A stretch of DNA of 55,523 bases from Chromatiales bacterium (GCA_020445605.1 JAGRGH010000007.1:1-55523), one strand, 5' to 3'; positions 33,586 to 44,392 are shown, numbered from the stretch's first letter. Made by a program: numbers and translations. Notes: generated by a model from the sequence alone, not told the origin.

Positions 33586-34674
33586 TCAGAGCCGCGCTCC
33601 GACCAAAGGATCGGGCAGCGCGAGGTGCGCGGCGATGGCCGCCGCGTCAGGCCGTTCGATTACGCCACGCTCGGTGACGATGGCGTCGACGAGCGCCGCC
33701 GGTGTGACGTCGAACACGGGGTTCCAAGCGCCGGCGCCGTCCGCGGCGATCCGCCCGCCACCCATGCAGCCCAGCAGCTCGTCGGCCGCACGCGTCTCGA
33801 TCGGGATGTCGGCGCCCGTCGGCGTGGCCGGGTCGATGGTCGAAACCGGCGCGGCCACCATGAAGCGCACGCCGTGGTGGCGCGCGAGCACGGCCAACGC
33901 ATAGGTGCCGATCTTGTTCGCGACGTCGCCGTTCGCGGCAATCCGATCGGATCCGACGACGACCCACTGCACCCGGCCCTGCGCCATCAGCGCAGCCGCC
34001 GCACCCTCGGCGATGAGGTCCACCGGAATGCCCTCCCGCACCAGTTCCCAAGCGGTCAGGCGCGCGCCCTGCAGCCAGGGCCGGGTCTCGTCGGCGAATA
34101 CGCGCTGGATGCGCCGGTCACGCCATGCCGAACGGATGACCCCGAGCGCCGTGCCGTAACCACCGGTCGCCAGCGCTCCGGCGTTGCAGTGTGTCAGCAC
34201 GGCCTGCGCCTCGCCGATCAGCTGCGCGCCGAAATCCCCCATGGCAAGGTTGGCCTGCAGGTCCTCGCCGTGGATGCGCCGGGCCTGCGCGTCGAGCGCA
34301 GCAAGCGGCGCGTCGTCAGAGCCGGCGAGAACCGCGCGCATGCGCGCGATGGCCCAGGCCAGATTCACCGCCGTCGGGCGGGCCGCGTTGAGTTCAGCAA
34401 GGGCCGGCGCCAGCGCCTCGCGCCAGCGGAGCGGATCGCGCTCGATTGCGCTTCGGGCCGCCAGCACAACGCCATAGGCAGCGGCAATGCCGATCGCCGG
34501 CGCGCCGCGCACGACCATGTCGCGGATTGCGGAAGCGACCGCCGCGCTGGATTCCAGCCGCAACCAGATCTCCTCGCGTGGCAGTCGCCGCTGGTCGAGC
34601 AGTTCCAGCGCGACGCCATCCCAGCGAATGGGCTGTACACCGGCGACATCGGTTGCGGTGATGGACTCGGTCAC
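33586..34674 (-). CDS. mtnA: S-methyl-5-thioribose-1-phosphate isomerase MtnA
   Basis: 362 residues. It converts MTR-1-P to methylthioribulose-1-P in methionine salvage. Family residues are visible: [13 protein letters not shown], the catalytic cysteine in [17 protein letters not shown], and the acid in [19 protein letters not shown]. The start is GTG 34674, with GGGGGAG seven bases upstream; the open frame extends further without support. Other salvage genes are not nearby. It is divergent from the DMT permease (90-bp gap). Confidence 0.94.
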   Translation of the reverse strand: MTESITATDVAGVQPIRWDGVALELLDQRRLPREEIWLRLESSAAVASAIRDMVVRGAPAIGIAAAYGVVLAARSAIERDPLRWREALAPALAELNAARPTAVNLAWAIARMRAVLAGSDDAPLAALDAQARRIHGEDLQANLAMGDFGAQLIGEAQAVLTHCNAGALATGGYGTALGVIRSAWRDRRIQRVFADETRPWLQGARLTAWELVREGIPVDLIAEGAAAALMAQGRVQWVVVGSDRIAANGDVANKIGTYALAVLARHHGVRFMVAAPVSTIDPATPTGADIPIETRAADELLGCMGGGRIAADGAGAWNPVFDVTPAALVDAIVTERGVIERPDAAAIAAHLALPDPLVGARL

Positions 34675-34764
34675 TGAACTTCTCCCCCTGGGATCTGGTG
34701 CGGAACGACGCGAAACCGCACTACGGTTGCTATGATCGCGCGCCCTGCGGGCGACCGAAAGGCC

Positions 34765-35661
34765 ATGCCACAAATCGATCTGCGTCAGGCGGCGCTGCTG
34801 ACGGTGGCCGCCGAATTCTGCTTTGCCGCAATGGGCGTCGCGATCAAGAGCGTGTCCGCCGAACTCTCGACGGCCATGATCGTGTTCGTGCGCTCAGCCA
34901 TCATGATCGCCGTGCTTGGGCCGTGGCTGTCGCGCGCGGGGCAGGCGGGCCTGCGCACCCGGCGTCCCTGGCTGCATCTGCTGCGGGGGCTGGCCGGCGT
35001 CAGCGCGATGTTCTGCTTCTTCTACGCCATCGCGCATATTCCACTCGCCCAGGCCTGGCTGCTCAAACTCAGCGCACCGCTGTTCATTCCGCTGATCGCA
35101 CTGGCGTGGCTGCGCGAACCGGTCGGCGCGCGCGTTGCGCTCGCGGTTACGCTCGGCTTTGTCGGGGTGTACCTCGTGCTCGCCCCGGGCGGCGCTCAGG
35201 CCTCACCGGTTGCCTGGATCGCACTGGCCGGCGGTGCATTCGCGGCGGTCGCCAAGACCTCGATACGGCGGCTTTCTTCGACCGAACCGGCTGCACGCAC
35301 GGTGTTCTACTTCGGCGTCGTTTCGACCGTCGTTTCGGCGCCATTCGCGCTGAGCGACTGGACCGCACCGAGTCCAACCGGCTGGCTGTGGCTGGTGATG
35401 ATCGTTGCCTTCGCCACGGCCGGCCAGCTGTTGATGACCCGCGCGTTCGCGCATGCGCCCGCGGGCAGCGTGGGTCCGTTCGCCTACAGTTCGGTGGTGT
35501 TCGCGAGCCTCTGGGGCGATCTGCTTTGGGATGAAACGCCCGGACCCTGGACCATCGCCGGTGCTGCGCTGATCGTCGCGGCCGGCTGGGTGCTTTTGCG
35601 CTCACGCGGACCGCTGCGGCGCACGGTCGCGGAACCCGCACCGGGCAGCGGCGCGGTATGA
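34765..35661 (+). CDS. EamA/DMT-family permease
   Basis: 298 residues with ten hydrophobic segments in two EamA repeats. The first begins [20 protein letters not shown] and ends near [27 protein letters not shown]; the second ends [30 protein letters not shown]. The glycine-rich 'GxxLIxxG' ends are typical of drug/metabolite exporters. The substrate is unknown. TATGAT at 34731-34736 is a likely -10. ATG 34765 (MPQIDLRQ) is preferred over ATG 34732, which overlaps the promoter. Repeat A copy 5 lies downstream in sense. Confidence 0.9.
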   Translation: MPQIDLRQAALLTVAAEFCFAAMGVAIKSVSAELSTAMIVFVRSAIMIAVLGPWLSRAGQAGLRTRRPWLHLLRGLAGVSAMFCFFYAIAHIPLAQAWLLKLSAPLFIPLIALAWLREPVGARVALAVTLGFVGVYLVLAPGGAQASPVAWIALAGGAFAAVAKTSIRRLSSTEPAARTVFYFGVVSTVVSAPFALSDWTAPSPTGWLWLVMIVAFATAGQLLMTRAFAHAPAGSVGPFAYSSVVFASLWGDLLWDETPGPWTIAGAALIVAAGWVLLRSRGPLRRTVAEPAPGSGAV

Positions 35662-35711
35662 ACCAAACCCGCCGTGGTGTGCGCCATGGAAACGCTGGCC
35701 CAGAAGGATTT

Positions 35712-35880
35712 TTAACAGACTGTTGAAATTCTCTTTTCAGCAGCCTGATATCGCGCGACAGGGACGTCTCGCCCGAAAATCGAACATGCAAGGCTCTGAA
35801 TATCGAGAGCAACCGAAAACCGGGTTTTCGGTTGCGATGTTGAAAAGGCCATGCACAGGTCTTTTTCAACGACCTGTCAA
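35712..35880 (+). repeat. Dispersed hairpin repeat family A, copy 5
   Basis: Full-length copy downstream of the DMT permease gene in the sense direction. The AGGGAC loop is kept on a slightly changed stem (GCGCGAC/GTCTCGC). The third hairpin has diverged (CGAAAATC...GAATATCGAG), and the last loop reads ATGCACAG, so the ATGGA core is lost here. The edges are TTAACAG and GACCTGTCAA. Confidence 0.88.
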
Positions 35881-35883
35881 AGA

Positions 35884-35965
35884 GACTCTGGAAACTTCAG
35901 AGTTTCCTTGGTGATCTAGGCTCCGACGAACCGGAATGACTTGATCAGAACTTCACGGGCAACAA
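35884..35965. repeat. Dispersed repeat family B remnant (copy 5)
   Basis: It starts with GACTCTGGAAACTTCAGAGTTTCC, the left terminal hairpin of family B, and ends near GACTTGATCAGAACTTC, the right terminal motif. The AGGGAC and GAAAAA hairpins between them are gone. It abuts repeat A copy 5 and runs into the end of the FkbM gene. Confidence 0.7.
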
Positions 35966-36738
35966 AGACGATCAAGCACCTTGCGCCATAAGGGACGGGG
36001 GCCCGTCGGACGCATGTGAATCGACCAGTAGCGCTCGTTGATCGAGCGGTAATCCTGCCATTGGAAGTCCAGTTCCGGGTTGATGTCGAGTTGGGGATAA
36101 TCCTTGAACAGGTCGGAACGCAGGAAAATGAGGTCGACCTGCCACAGCCGATCGCGATAGTAGCTGGGCTCGACGATGTCGTAGAGAACGAACCCGCGCT
36201 CGGCGAGATGTACCGCCCGCTCAATCAGTGCGGAAAGCGGGGCCTCGATCACCACGATGGAAGCATTGAGCAGGCTATCGGCCGCGCCATTCAGAATCGG
36301 GATTTCGTGGCCGTCTACATCGATCTTGAGCAGAAACGGCGTGGGCACCGGATGCTCTGACAGAAACGTGTCCAGGCGCGTCTGACGGACCGGTTTGCAC
36401 TCCACGACCCGGGAATCATCGGATTTCCCGACCGGCTTGTCACTGACCCGTGAGTGCGTAACGCGGTCGGAACCGTCGATCGACCGGCCGACCTGCCATG
36501 CATCGCCGTCCGTATCGGAAAGCGCGAGATGAAACAGTTCGTGCCTGATCGACGCGTAATTGTTTCGAATGACGTCGAAATAACTGTCGACGGGCTCGAA
36601 CAGATAGTGGGTCAGCTTCGGGAACGTCCGCATCAACGGGCGCGTGGCGCCCGCGATGCCGATATCAACGATGCTGGCGACCGGCACGCCGGCCCGGATG
36701 AGTGCATCCAGGCCGTTGTCCATGGTCGGACGTCGCAT
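35953..36738 (-). CDS. FkbM-family methyltransferase
   Basis: 261 residues, SAM-dependent O-methyltransferase fold. The SAM site is in VDIGIAGATRPLM and the FkbM signature in PFLLKIDVDGHEIPILNGAADSL, followed by EAPLSAL. FkbM-type enzymes methylate sugars, lipids or polyketides; the acceptor here cannot be predicted. The first SAM motif (VDIGIAG) has fewer glycines than usual. It lies 14 bases after pnp on the same strand, an unusual neighbour for pnp. ATG 36738 with AGGGA upstream was chosen; ATG 36723 is possible. Its 3' end touches a family B remnant. Confidence 0.82.
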   Translation of the reverse strand: MRRPTMDNGLDALIRAGVPVASIVDIGIAGATRPLMRTFPKLTHYLFEPVDSYFDVIRNNYASIRHELFHLALSDTDGDAWQVGRSIDGSDRVTHSRVSDKPVGKSDDSRVVECKPVRQTRLDTFLSEHPVPTPFLLKIDVDGHEIPILNGAADSLLNASIVVIEAPLSALIERAVHLAERGFVLYDIVEPSYYRDRLWQVDLIFLRSDLFKDYPQLDINPELDFQWQDYRSINERYWSIHMRPTGPRPLWRKVLDRLCCP

Positions 36739-36752
36739 GCGATTCCCTGGAG

Positions 36753-38837
36753 CTATTCGTTCACGGCCTTCATGGAGAGCCGGATGCGGCCCTGCTTGTC
36801 GACCTCGAGCACCTTGACGCGAACGACGTCGCCTTCCCTGAGCTTGTCGCTGACATTCTGCACGCGCTCTTCGGAGATCTGCGAGATGTGCACAAGGCCG
36901 TCCTTGCCGGGCAGGATCGTGACGAACGCGCCGAAGTCCATGAGCTTCGCGACGCGTCCCTCGTAGATCGTCCCGACCTCGACGTCGGCGGTGATGCGCT
37001 CGATGCGCGCGCGCGCGTCGTCCGCCGCACCCTTGTCCACGGATGCGATCGTGACCGTGCCATCGTCCTGCAGATCGATCTCGGTGCCGGTCTCCTCGGT
37101 GATCTGACGAATGGTCGCGCCGCCCTTGCCGATGACTTCGCGGATCTTTTCGGGGTTGATCTTGAAGGTCAGCATGCGCGGCGCCCATTCGGACATCTCG
37201 GCACGCGGCGTGGTGATCACACGATTCATCTGCTCGAGGATGTGCAGACGCGCGCGATGGGCCTGACCCAGGGCGGTCTCCATGATCTCGCGCGTGATGC
37301 CGTCGATCTTGATATCCATCTGCAGGGCATTCACGCCCTTCGCGGTGCCAGCAACCTTGAAGTCCATGTCGCCGAGGTGGTCTTCGTCACCCATGATGTC
37401 GGTCAGCACCGCGAACTGATCGCCCTCCTTGACGAGGCCCATTGCAACACCGGCAACGGGCGCGGAGATCGGCACACCGGCGTCCATCAGCGACAGGCTC
37501 GTGCCGCAGACCGATGCCATCGAGCTGGAGCCGTTCGACTCGGTGATCTCGGAGACGACGCGGATCGAGTACGGGAACGTCCCGGACTGCGGCATCACGG
37601 CCTGAATGCCGCGCTTGGCGAGTCGGCCATGGCCGATTTCGCGGCGCTTCGGCGAACCCACGCGGCCCGTTTCGCCGACGCAGTACGGGGGGAAGTTGTA
37701 GTGCAGCAGGAAGTACTCTTTGCGCTCGCCCTCGAGCGCGTCGATGATCTGTGAATCGCGCATGGTGCCGAGCGTCGTCACGACCAGGGCCTGCGTCTCA
37801 CCGCGCGTGAACAGCGCGGAGCCATGCGTGCGCGGCAGCACGCCGACGCGGATGTCGATCGGGCGCACGGTCTCGCGGTCGCGCCCGTCGATACGCGGCT
37901 CGCCGGCGATGACGCGACCACGCACGATGCGTTTTTCGAGCGACTCGATCGCCTCGCGCACGGTGCCCTCGGCCAGACCGTCGTCGCCCGCGCACAGCGA
38001 GGCAATCGCGGCATTACGAATCTCGGACAGCCGGCCCAGACGCTCGAGCTTGTCGACGATGCGATAGGCCGTCTCGATGTCGCCACGCACCGCGGCTTCG
38101 ATCCGATCGATCGCCGCCTGATCCTTTTCCTTCGCGGTCCAGGCCCAGGCCTGCACGCCGAGTTCAGCGCGCAGTTCGTTGATCGCGTTGATTGCCGTCT
38201 GCAACTGTTCGTGACCGAACACGACCGCACCGAGCATGACGTCCTCGGGCAGCTCGCGCGCTTCGGACTCCACCATCAACACGGCATGGCTGGTGCCGGC
38301 GACGATGAGGTCGAGATCCGACGTCTGCAGGTCCGTCATGGTCGGATTGAGCAGGTACTCGCCGTTGCGATAGCCAACGCGCGCCGCGCCGATCGGGCCG
38401 TTGAACGGCAGGCCGGAGATCGCCAGCGCCGCAGAAGTGCCGAGCATGGCCGGAAGGTCCGGATCGATGTCCTTGTTCAGCGACATGACGGTCGCGATGA
38501 CCTGCACCTCGTTCGTGTAGCCCTTCGGGAACAGCGGACGAACCGGACGATCAATCAGACGTGATGTGAGAATCTCCTTCTCGGAGGGACGCCCTTCACG
38601 ACGGAAGAATCCGCCCGGAATGCGGCCCGCGGCATAGGTCCGTTCCTGGTAGTCGACCGTCAGCGGGAAGAAATCGCGACCGGCGTCGGCGCTGCGCGAC
38701 CCGACCACGGTGACGAGCACCGAGGTGCCGTCCATGTCGACCATGACCGCACCGCTGGCCTGGCGTGCAATCTCGCCGGTTTCGATCGTGACGGTATGGG
38801 CCCCGAACTGGAATTGTTTGCGAATCGGACTTGGCAT
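36753..38837 (-). CDS. pnp: Polynucleotide phosphorylase
   Basis: 694 residues. A 3'-5' phosphorolytic exoribonuclease and component of the degradosome. It has two RNase PH domains ([20 protein letters not shown] in the first, the catalytic region [20 protein letters not shown] in the second), an alpha-helical linker, a KH domain ([15 protein letters not shown]) and a C-terminal S1 domain ([26 protein letters not shown]). The 5' leader has an AGACCGT/ACGGTCT hairpin 21-38 bases before the ATG. That would suit the RNase III/PNPase autoregulation known in E. coli, though the hairpin here is short. It follows rpsO, separated by a terminator. Confidence 0.97.
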   Translation of the reverse strand: MPSPIRKQFQFGAHTVTIETGEIARQASGAVMVDMDGTSVLVTVVGSRSADAGRDFFPLTVDYQERTYAAGRIPGGFFRREGRPSEKEILTSRLIDRPVRPLFPKGYTNEVQVIATVMSLNKDIDPDLPAMLGTSAALAISGLPFNGPIGAARVGYRNGEYLLNPTMTDLQTSDLDLIVAGTSHAVLMVESEARELPEDVMLGAVVFGHEQLQTAINAINELRAELGVQAWAWTAKEKDQAAIDRIEAAVRGDIETAYRIVDKLERLGRLSEIRNAAIASLCAGDDGLAEGTVREAIESLEKRIVRGRVIAGEPRIDGRDRETVRPIDIRVGVLPRTHGSALFTRGETQALVVTTLGTMRDSQIIDALEGERKEYFLLHYNFPPYCVGETGRVGSPKRREIGHGRLAKRGIQAVMPQSGTFPYSIRVVSEITESNGSSSMASVCGTSLSLMDAGVPISAPVAGVAMGLVKEGDQFAVLTDIMGDEDHLGDMDFKVAGTAKGVNALQMDIKIDGITREIMETALGQAHRARLHILEQMNRVITTPRAEMSEWAPRMLTFKINPEKIREVIGKGGATIRQITEETGTEIDLQDDGTVTIASVDKGAADDARARIERITADVEVGTIYEGRVAKLMDFGAFVTILPGKDGLVHISQISEERVQNVSDKLREGDVVRVKVLEVDKQGRIRLSMKAVNE

Positions 38838-38857
38838 GGTGATCGTTCCCGGCGAGC

Positions 38858-38875
38858 AGACCGTAATGACGGTCT
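38858..38875 (-). promoter_or_regulatory. Hairpin in the pnp leader
   Basis: Perfect 7-bp stem AGACCGT/ACGGTCT with a four-base loop, 21 bases upstream of the pnp start. By analogy with E. coli it may take part in pnp leader processing; that is inference. Confidence 0.5.
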
Positions 38876-38901
38876 AAGTGGATTTAATCTGGTACAGGCG
38901 C

Positions 38902-38929
38902 AAAAACGCCCGCGCTAAGCGGGCGTTTT
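38902..38929 (-). terminator. Rho-independent terminator of rpsO
   Basis: Stem AAAACGCCCGC/GCGGGCGTTTT with a short loop and a T run on the minus strand, 47 bases past the rpsO stop. Read-through would give an rpsO-pnp message, as in E. coli. Confidence 0.9.
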
Positions 38930-38975
38930 CTATGGAATTAGTGCTGAACTCGCGGCATGGTCTGGCGCGCGCCGT

Positions 38976-39245
38976 TTAGCGGCGCAGACCCAGACGGCCG
39001 ATCAGCGATCGGTAACGCTCGAGATCGCTGCCCTTGAGGTAGTCGAGGAGCTTGCGCCGCTGGTTCACGAGGCGCAGCAGACCACGACGGGAGTGGTGAT
39101 CCTTTTTGTGCTCGCTGAAGTGCGAGCCCAGATCGTCGATGCGCGCCGACAGAAGTGCAACCTGCACCTCCGTGGAACCGGTGTCACCCGGCGTGCGCGC
39201 GTACTGCGAAATGACCTCGGACTTGGCCGTGGCGGTCATGGTCAT
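38976..39245 (-). CDS. rpsO: 30S ribosomal protein S15
   Basis: 89 residues, the normal length. S15 is a primary 16S rRNA-binding protein that organises the central domain of the 30S subunit. Characteristic blocks: [57 protein letters not shown] and [15 protein letters not shown] 39245 (MTMTATAKS) with GGAG ten bases upstream was chosen; ATG 39239 is equally in frame. The usual truB and rbfA are absent; adk lies upstream instead. Confidence 0.97.
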   Translation of the reverse strand: MTMTATAKSEVISQYARTPGDTGSTEVQVALLSARIDDLGSHFSEHKKDHHSRRGLLRLVNQRRKLLDYLKGSDLERYRSLIGRLGLRR

Positions 39246-39334
39246 GGGCGTAGTGCTCCGAAACCGTATCAATATCGAGCCGCGCATTGTATCCGCCGCG
39301 ACCCGGCCGGACAAGCCGGCACCCTGGAAGAACA

Positions 39335-39371
39335 AGAAAAAGGAAAGGCCGGGCGGATGTCCGGCCTTTCC
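39335..39371 (-). terminator. Rho-independent terminator of adk
   Basis: Stem GGAAAGGCCGG/CCGGCCTTTCC (39342-39371) with an eight-base loop, followed on the minus strand by CTTTTTCTTG. It separates adk from rpsO. Confidence 0.85.
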
Positions 39372-39408
39372 GAGATCGAGACAGAGCGTTGTGAGCCTCG
39401 TCCGTGAA

Positions 39409-40110
<702 letters not shown>

Positions 40111-40198
40111 TTATCGTGGCTCGCCCGGCGGGGCGGCCAGCCGGCATTTTCGATGGCGGAATAGCCGCGACTTATATGGCCGCGGAGCCACCGGGGCG

Positions 40199-40367
40199 CT
40201 AGCAGGCTGTTGAAACTCTTATTTCAACAGCCTGATATCGCGAGACAGGGACGTCTCGCCCGAAAATCGAACACCCAGGTGTTTGACTTTCGTGAGCCAC
40301 CGAAAACCGCGCTTTTCGGTTGCGATGTTGAAAAGGCCATGGATGGGCCTTTTCTACAACCTGTTAG
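40199..40367 (+). repeat. Dispersed hairpin repeat family A, copy 6
   Basis: Full-length. Left edge CTAG (40199-40202), right edge TTAG (40364-40367), which contains the dxs stop codon (TAA on the minus strand). All five hairpins are kept, including loop AGGGAC on CGAGAC/GTCTCG and loop ATGGATG. It is antisense to the flanking adk and dxs genes. Confidence 0.92.
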
Positions 40368-42241
40368 GACGCAGCCTCCAACCGTCCGTCGGCACGGCCC
40401 TGCGCGCCGGCGATCAGCCGCAGCAGGCCGGCCGCGTCGATCCCCACCGCGGCGCGCTGCTCGGCCTGGGTCGCGTGTTCAATGAAGGCGTCGGGCAGCC
40501 CGGCGTGCGCGACGGGCGTGCCGATTCCGGCCGCAGCCAGCCATTCGGCGACCGCGGAGCCCGCACCGCCCGCGATCGCGCCATCCTCGACGGTGACCAG
40601 GAGCGCGTGCGAGGCCGCGAGACCAGCGATCAGCTCGATGTCGAGCGGCTTGACGAAGCGCATGTCCGCCACGCTCGCATCGATGCGCTCGGCCGCCTCC
40701 AGCGCCGCGGCGAGCGGCGTACCGAAGGCGAGAATCGCAACACCGACGCCGCGCCGGCGGATGACCCCCTTGCCGACCTCAACACTGTCCAGCCCGGTCA
40801 CGGGTTCCACGCCGCTTGCACCGCCGCGGGGGTAGCGCACAGCGGCCGGTCCCACATGCCGGAAACAGCTCGACAGCAGCCGCCGCGACTCGGCCTCGTC
40901 CGACGGCGCCGCAATCACCAACCCCGGGATGCAGCGCATGAAACTCAGGTCGTAGGCGCCGTGGTGGGTGGCCCCGTCGGCGCCGACCAAACCCGCGCGG
41001 TCGATCGCGAAGGTCACGTCCAGGCCCTGCAGGCAGACGTCGTGGATGAGCTGGTCGTAGGCGCGCTGCAGAAAGGTCGAGTAGATCGCGACCACCGGTT
41101 TGTCACCCTCGCAGGCAAGGCCGGCGGCGAAGGTCAGGGCGTGCTGCTCGGCGATGCCGACGTCGTAGTAGCGATCGGGAAAGCTCTGTGCAAAGCGCTC
41201 CAGCCCTGAGCCCTCGCACATCGCCGGGGTGATCGCGACCAGCCGCTCGTCGGCCGCGGCCATGTCGCAGACCCAGTCGGAAAAGACGTTCGTGAAGGTA
41301 CGCCCGCCACCCTTCTTCTCGACCTTGCCGGAGGCGCGGTCGAACGGCGCGACGCCGTGATAGCCGCAGGGGTCCTGTTCGGCCGGGTCGTAGCCGCGCC
41401 CCTTCTGGGTGACGACATGCAGCAGGCGCGGTCCGCGCATCTCGCGCAGGTTCTCGAGGGTGCGCAGCAACAACGGCAGATCGTGGCCATCGAGCGGGCC
41501 GACGTAGTTGAAGCCGAGTTCCTCGAACAGCGTGCCGGGCAGCATCATGCCCTTGACGTGCTCTTCCCAGCGCCGCACCCACGCCCGCAAAGCAGGCATC
41601 GGCGCGAGCACGGTCTTGCCGCCCTCGCGCACGCGCCGGTAGAAGCGCCCCGCGAGCACCTTGGCGAGGTAGCGCTGCATGGCACCGACGTTCGGCGAGA
41701 TGGACATCGCGTTGTCGTTGAGGATCACGAGCATGTCGGTGTCGAGCACGCCGGCGTTATTCAGCGCCTCGTAGGCAAGGCCCGCGGTCATTGCGCCGTC
41801 GCCGATGATCGCGACGACCGGGCGGGCATCGCCACGTCGCGCGTGCGCGACGGCCATGCCGAGCGCCGCACTGATCGAGGTGCTGGAGTGGCCCGCGCCG
41901 AAGGTGTCGTAGACGCTCTCCTCGCGGCTCAGAAATCCCGCCAGCCCGCCGCGCTGGCGAATGCTCGCCATGCGTTCGCGCCGGCCGGTCAGGATCTTGT
42001 GCGGATAGGCCTGGTGGCCAATGTCCCAGACCAGGCGATCGTGCGGGGTTTCGAACACCCGGTGCAGCGCGATCGCGAGTTCGACGGTGCCGAGTCCCGG
42101 CGCCAGATGACCGCCGGTCCGGGCGACCGTCTCGAGCAAGAACTCACGCAGCTCCTGCGCCAGCGACTCGAGCGCGGACTCGTCCATGGCCCGCAGGTCG
42201 GCCGGTGAATCAACGGATTCGAGCAGCGGGTATGCCTTCAC
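40364..42241 (-). CDS. dxs: 1-deoxy-D-xylulose-5-phosphate synthase
   Basis: 625 residues. The first step of the MEP isoprenoid pathway: thiamine-diphosphate-dependent condensation of pyruvate and glyceraldehyde-3-P. Landmarks: [13 protein letters not shown], the ThDP motif GDGAMTAG...[24 protein letters not shown]-like [26 protein letters not shown], and in the transketolase half [18 protein letters not shown] and [19 protein letters not shown] 42241 gives the family N-terminus ([17 protein letters not shown]). The stop falls in the right edge of repeat A copy 6, which may have replaced the last codon or two. Confidence 0.97.
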   Translation of the reverse strand: MKAYPLLESVDSPADLRAMDESALESLAQELREFLLETVARTGGHLAPGLGTVELAIALHRVFETPHDRLVWDIGHQAYPHKILTGRRERMASIRQRGGLAGFLSREESVYDTFGAGHSSTSISAALGMAVAHARRGDARPVVAIIGDGAMTAGLAYEALNNAGVLDTDMLVILNDNAMSISPNVGAMQRYLAKVLAGRFYRRVREGGKTVLAPMPALRAWVRRWEEHVKGMMLPGTLFEELGFNYVGPLDGHDLPLLLRTLENLREMRGPRLLHVVTQKGRGYDPAEQDPCGYHGVAPFDRASGKVEKKGGGRTFTNVFSDWVCDMAAADERLVAITPAMCEGSGLERFAQSFPDRYYDVGIAEQHALTFAAGLACEGDKPVVAIYSTFLQRAYDQLIHDVCLQGLDVTFAIDRAGLVGADGATHHGAYDLSFMRCIPGLVIAAPSDEAESRRLLSSCFRHVGPAAVRYPRGGASGVEPVTGLDSVEVGKGVIRRRGVGVAILAFGTPLAAALEAAERIDASVADMRFVKPLDIELIAGLAASHALLVTVEDGAIAGGAGSAVAEWLAAAGIGTPVAHAGLPDAFIEHATQAEQRAAVGIDAAGLLRLIAGAQGRADGRLEAAS

Positions 42242-42353
42242 GGCCGGGCGGTCCGGAGATGTCAGGGGATCGGATAAACCACAATTTTATCATGCGGGTT
42301 ACAGCATTCATGCCGGACTGGGCCCCCTGGCCGGCAGAATGCAAAACAACGCC

Positions 42354-42359
42354 TATACT
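42354..42359 (+). promoter_or_regulatory. -10 element of the Pro-rich exported protein
   Basis: TATACT, 33 bases before the ATG at 42393, with a GAGGAG ribosome site (42378-42383) between. The -35 is weak. Confidence 0.45.
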
Positions 42360-42392
42360 CGGATAACAAAAATAAATGAGGAGTGTACGTCC

Positions 42393-42920
42393 ATGCCATC
42401 CAGCCGACTCGCACGCTCGATGCTCTTGGCGGCCTGCATCTATATGCCGGTCGCGGAAGCGTTTTTCTGCTTCAGCTTCGGTACCGGGTCACGGTCGCGG
42501 CACTCGCACGCTCCGGCCGGCTTCGCGGCACCGGTGATGCAGGGCGGGCCGATGTCGCCCTGGATGGGGCCACCGCCCGGTGCGCCGATGGCATGGCAGC
42601 CAGCGCCAATCCCGCATGCCCCGTATGCCCCGCCGCCACAGCCACGCGCGGTGACCATGCCAAAACCTGCCTCGGTGGCGCCCATGCCTGCCTCGGCAAG
42701 ACCAATCACGGCGGAACCGAAGCCGGCGCAGGTGGCAATGCCAGTCAGCGAATCGCGCCCCGGCGTTCGCCCGACACCGGTGCGCCAGACCCCGCGCCCC
42801 GCGGAACTGATCCCGGTCGGAATGACGATCTCGCGTACACCGCCAGTCAGTGATTCCAAACCCCTCGCCGACGACTATGCCCCACCCCCGGGGCCCTATC
42901 TGCGCTTCCGGCCGGACTAA
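42393..42920 (+). CDS. Exported proline-rich protein of unknown function
   Basis: 175 residues. A signal peptide (MPSSRLARSMLLAACIYMPVAEA) precedes FFCFSFGTGSRSRHS, then a long Pro/Ala/Met-rich, mostly uncharged chain (GGPMSPWMGPPPGAPMAW, PHAPYAPPPQPRAV) with no globular motif. Low complexity and the aromatic start after the signal recall sulfur-globule and envelope coat proteins, but there is no firm match. GAGGAG at nine bases supports the start. It is divergent from dxs (about 150 bp) with its own -10. The following gap 42921-43144 shows no gene. Confidence 0.65.
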   Translation: MPSSRLARSMLLAACIYMPVAEAFFCFSFGTGSRSRHSHAPAGFAAPVMQGGPMSPWMGPPPGAPMAWQPAPIPHAPYAPPPQPRAVTMPKPASVAPMPASARPITAEPKPAQVAMPVSESRPGVRPTPVRQTPRPAELIPVGMTISRTPPVSDSKPLADDYAPPPGPYLRFRPD

Positions 42921-43144
42921 AACCGGCCCCAGAGCCCCCACGGTCGCAGCGGTCGCGCAATTTCGTTTCAGGCGAGGCACCCCAACCACGGTGCGGCGCT
43001 CGCCACGGCAGCGAATCGCATCGCGGCTGGCAGCGAAAATCGCACCGTCTCGGTTGCGCAGCCAGGATCATGGTGCCGAGCTTCTTGTTGCAGCGTTGGA
43101 CTAACCTGCAAGAACAGCCGTCGATTTTCCAGGGAGCAAGCGAC

Positions 43145-43795
43145 ATGTTTAATCGAACTCGAACATTCCTTGTTGTTTTTCTGATGGGCGTCAGCCCCGG
43201 CCTGCTGGCGGCCGGCGGGCCAGCCGTGACCGGTGCCAGTGGGGGAACGACCTTCATCAGCATAGATGACACCGACCAGACCCTGGGCTTCACCTTCGAG
43301 GCCAATGCGGATGTGGTGGTGACGGCGCTCGGCGTCGCGGATACCACTCCGGGCGACCCGCTGAGCCAGACCCACCAGGTCGGCCTGTGGACGGCCGGCG
43401 GAGTCCTTCTGGCATCCGCAACCGTACAGACCGACAGCACCCTGATTGGTGGTTGGCGCTACGTTTACATCCCGCCAGTCACGCTGCAGACCGGGCAGAC
43501 TTATGTCCTCGGCAGCGCCGTAACGAGCCCATATCTCGACCCGTACAACCGCGTGCCTGATGTGGGCTCGGTTTCGACCAACCCGAAGATCACGATCGGG
43601 ATCTCGGCGACAAACGATTCCGCTGGCGGGTTTTCATTCCCGCTCAACGTGAATGCGAGCTTCCTGGCAAGGCTCGGCCCGAACATGCTGATCGGCGCCT
43701 CGCCCGTGCCGCTGTCACCGCTCGCGCTTGCCGCAATCACCACATTCCTGGCGCTGGTCGGGCTCGTGGTCATCCGTCGGCGTTCCCAGGCATGA
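43145..43795 (+). CDS. Exported DUF4082-like protein with C-terminal sorting-like tail
   Basis: 216 residues. Signal peptide (MFNRTRTFLVVFLMGVSPGLLAAG), then a beta-rich DUF4082-like domain: TLGFTFEANADVVVTALGV, HQVGLWTAGGVLLASATV, GWRYVYIPPVTLQTGQTYVLG. The tail VPLSPLALAAITTFLALVGLVVIRRRSQA has a Pro motif, a hydrophobic helix and an Arg cluster, like the PEP-CTERM/IPTL-CTERM group of surface-sorting signals. The DUF4082 module occurs in surface and sugar-related proteins. ATG 43145 has GGGAGC upstream. A strong terminator follows, so it is monocistronic. Confidence 0.78.
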   Translation: MFNRTRTFLVVFLMGVSPGLLAAGGPAVTGASGGTTFISIDDTDQTLGFTFEANADVVVTALGVADTTPGDPLSQTHQVGLWTAGGVLLASATVQTDSTLIGGWRYVYIPPVTLQTGQTYVLGSAVTSPYLDPYNRVPDVGSVSTNPKITIGISATNDSAGGFSFPLNVNASFLARLGPNMLIGASPVPLSPLALAAITTFLALVGLVVIRRRSQA

Positions 43796-43842
43796 GACCG
43801 ATTTCGGAATGATTTCGGCCGGACTGAGGCCGGACCAAACAG

Positions 43843-43868
43843 AAGGCGGCCCATGGGCCGCCTTTTTT
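43843..43868 (+). terminator. Rho-independent terminator of the DUF4082-like gene
   Basis: Stem AAGGCGGCCC/GGGCCGCCTT around a short AT loop followed by TTTTTT, 48 bases after the stop. Confidence 0.92.
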
Positions 43869-43948
43869 CTCCGTCGGCGGGCAATCGATGCCGACACCCG
43901 GAACCCCGGTCTTCGGCACGATCGTCCCGCGTGCGGCACTGAATCTGC

Positions 43949-44380
43949 CTAGCGGTAGTCCGGCAGCAGATGCTGTTCGAGGTCGCCGGCATCGCGTTCG
44001 TGGATCGCAACGTCCCGGATGGATCGACCAAACACGATTGCTGCGTTGGGCTGGGCGCTGACCAGCGGATGCCAGCGTGGCAGGTCACGACCCTCGGCAA
44101 TCAGCCGATAGGCGCAGGACGCCGGCAGCCATGAGGCATCCGTCAGCACCTCGGGCGTGACGCGCACGCAGGCGGGCTGGCGCCGGCTTCGGTTCGGATA
44201 ATCGGTACAACGGCACGCATCGAGATCGAGCAGGTCGCAGCACACGTTGGTGTAGAAACGCTCGCCGGTGTCTTCGTCCTCGAGCCGGAACAGGCAGCAC
44301 TTCGCGCAGCCGTCGCATACCGATTCCCATTCCTCCGGCGTGAATTCCGACCAGTGCTTGTGTTTCCAGAAGGCCTGCAT
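43949..44380 (-). CDS. YcgN/UPF0260 family cysteine cluster protein
   Basis: 143 residues. Conserved cysteines: CDGCAKCC near the N-terminus, CCDLLDLDACRC in the middle and CAYRL after, the pattern of the UPF0260 family. It probably coordinates a metal or Fe-S cluster; function unknown. ATG 44380 (MQAFWKHKHW) is the family start; a TATACT hexamer six bases upstream suggests leaderless translation. The longer frame from 44407 overlaps that promoter. It is divergent from ettA (111-bp gap). Confidence 0.88.
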   Translation of the reverse strand: MQAFWKHKHWSEFTPEEWESVCDGCAKCCLFRLEDEDTGERFYTNVCCDLLDLDACRCTDYPNRSRRQPACVRVTPEVLTDASWLPASCAYRLIAEGRDLPRWHPLVSAQPNAAIVFGRSIRDVAIHERDAGDLEQHLLPDYR

Positions 44381-44386
44381 CGCGCG

Positions 44387-44392
44387 AGTATA
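44387..44392 (-). promoter_or_regulatory. -10 hexamer TATACT placed for a leaderless YcgN-type mRNA
   Basis: TATACT on the minus strand ends exactly six bases (CGCGCG) before the ATG at 44380, and there is no Shine-Dalgarno sequence. It is the third gene with this spacing in the window. The -35 is poor. Confidence 0.5.

Noticed and set aside
43021-43060. Sigma-54 promoter upstream of the DUF4082-like gene (CTGGCAGCGAAAATCGCA)
   Set aside because: GG and GC are 11 bases apart instead of 10 and the spacer lacks TTG, so the match is not credible.
42921-43144. Cyclic-di-GMP riboswitch in the gap before the DUF4082-like gene
   Set aside because: No GEMM-type motif or paired arms could be recognised.
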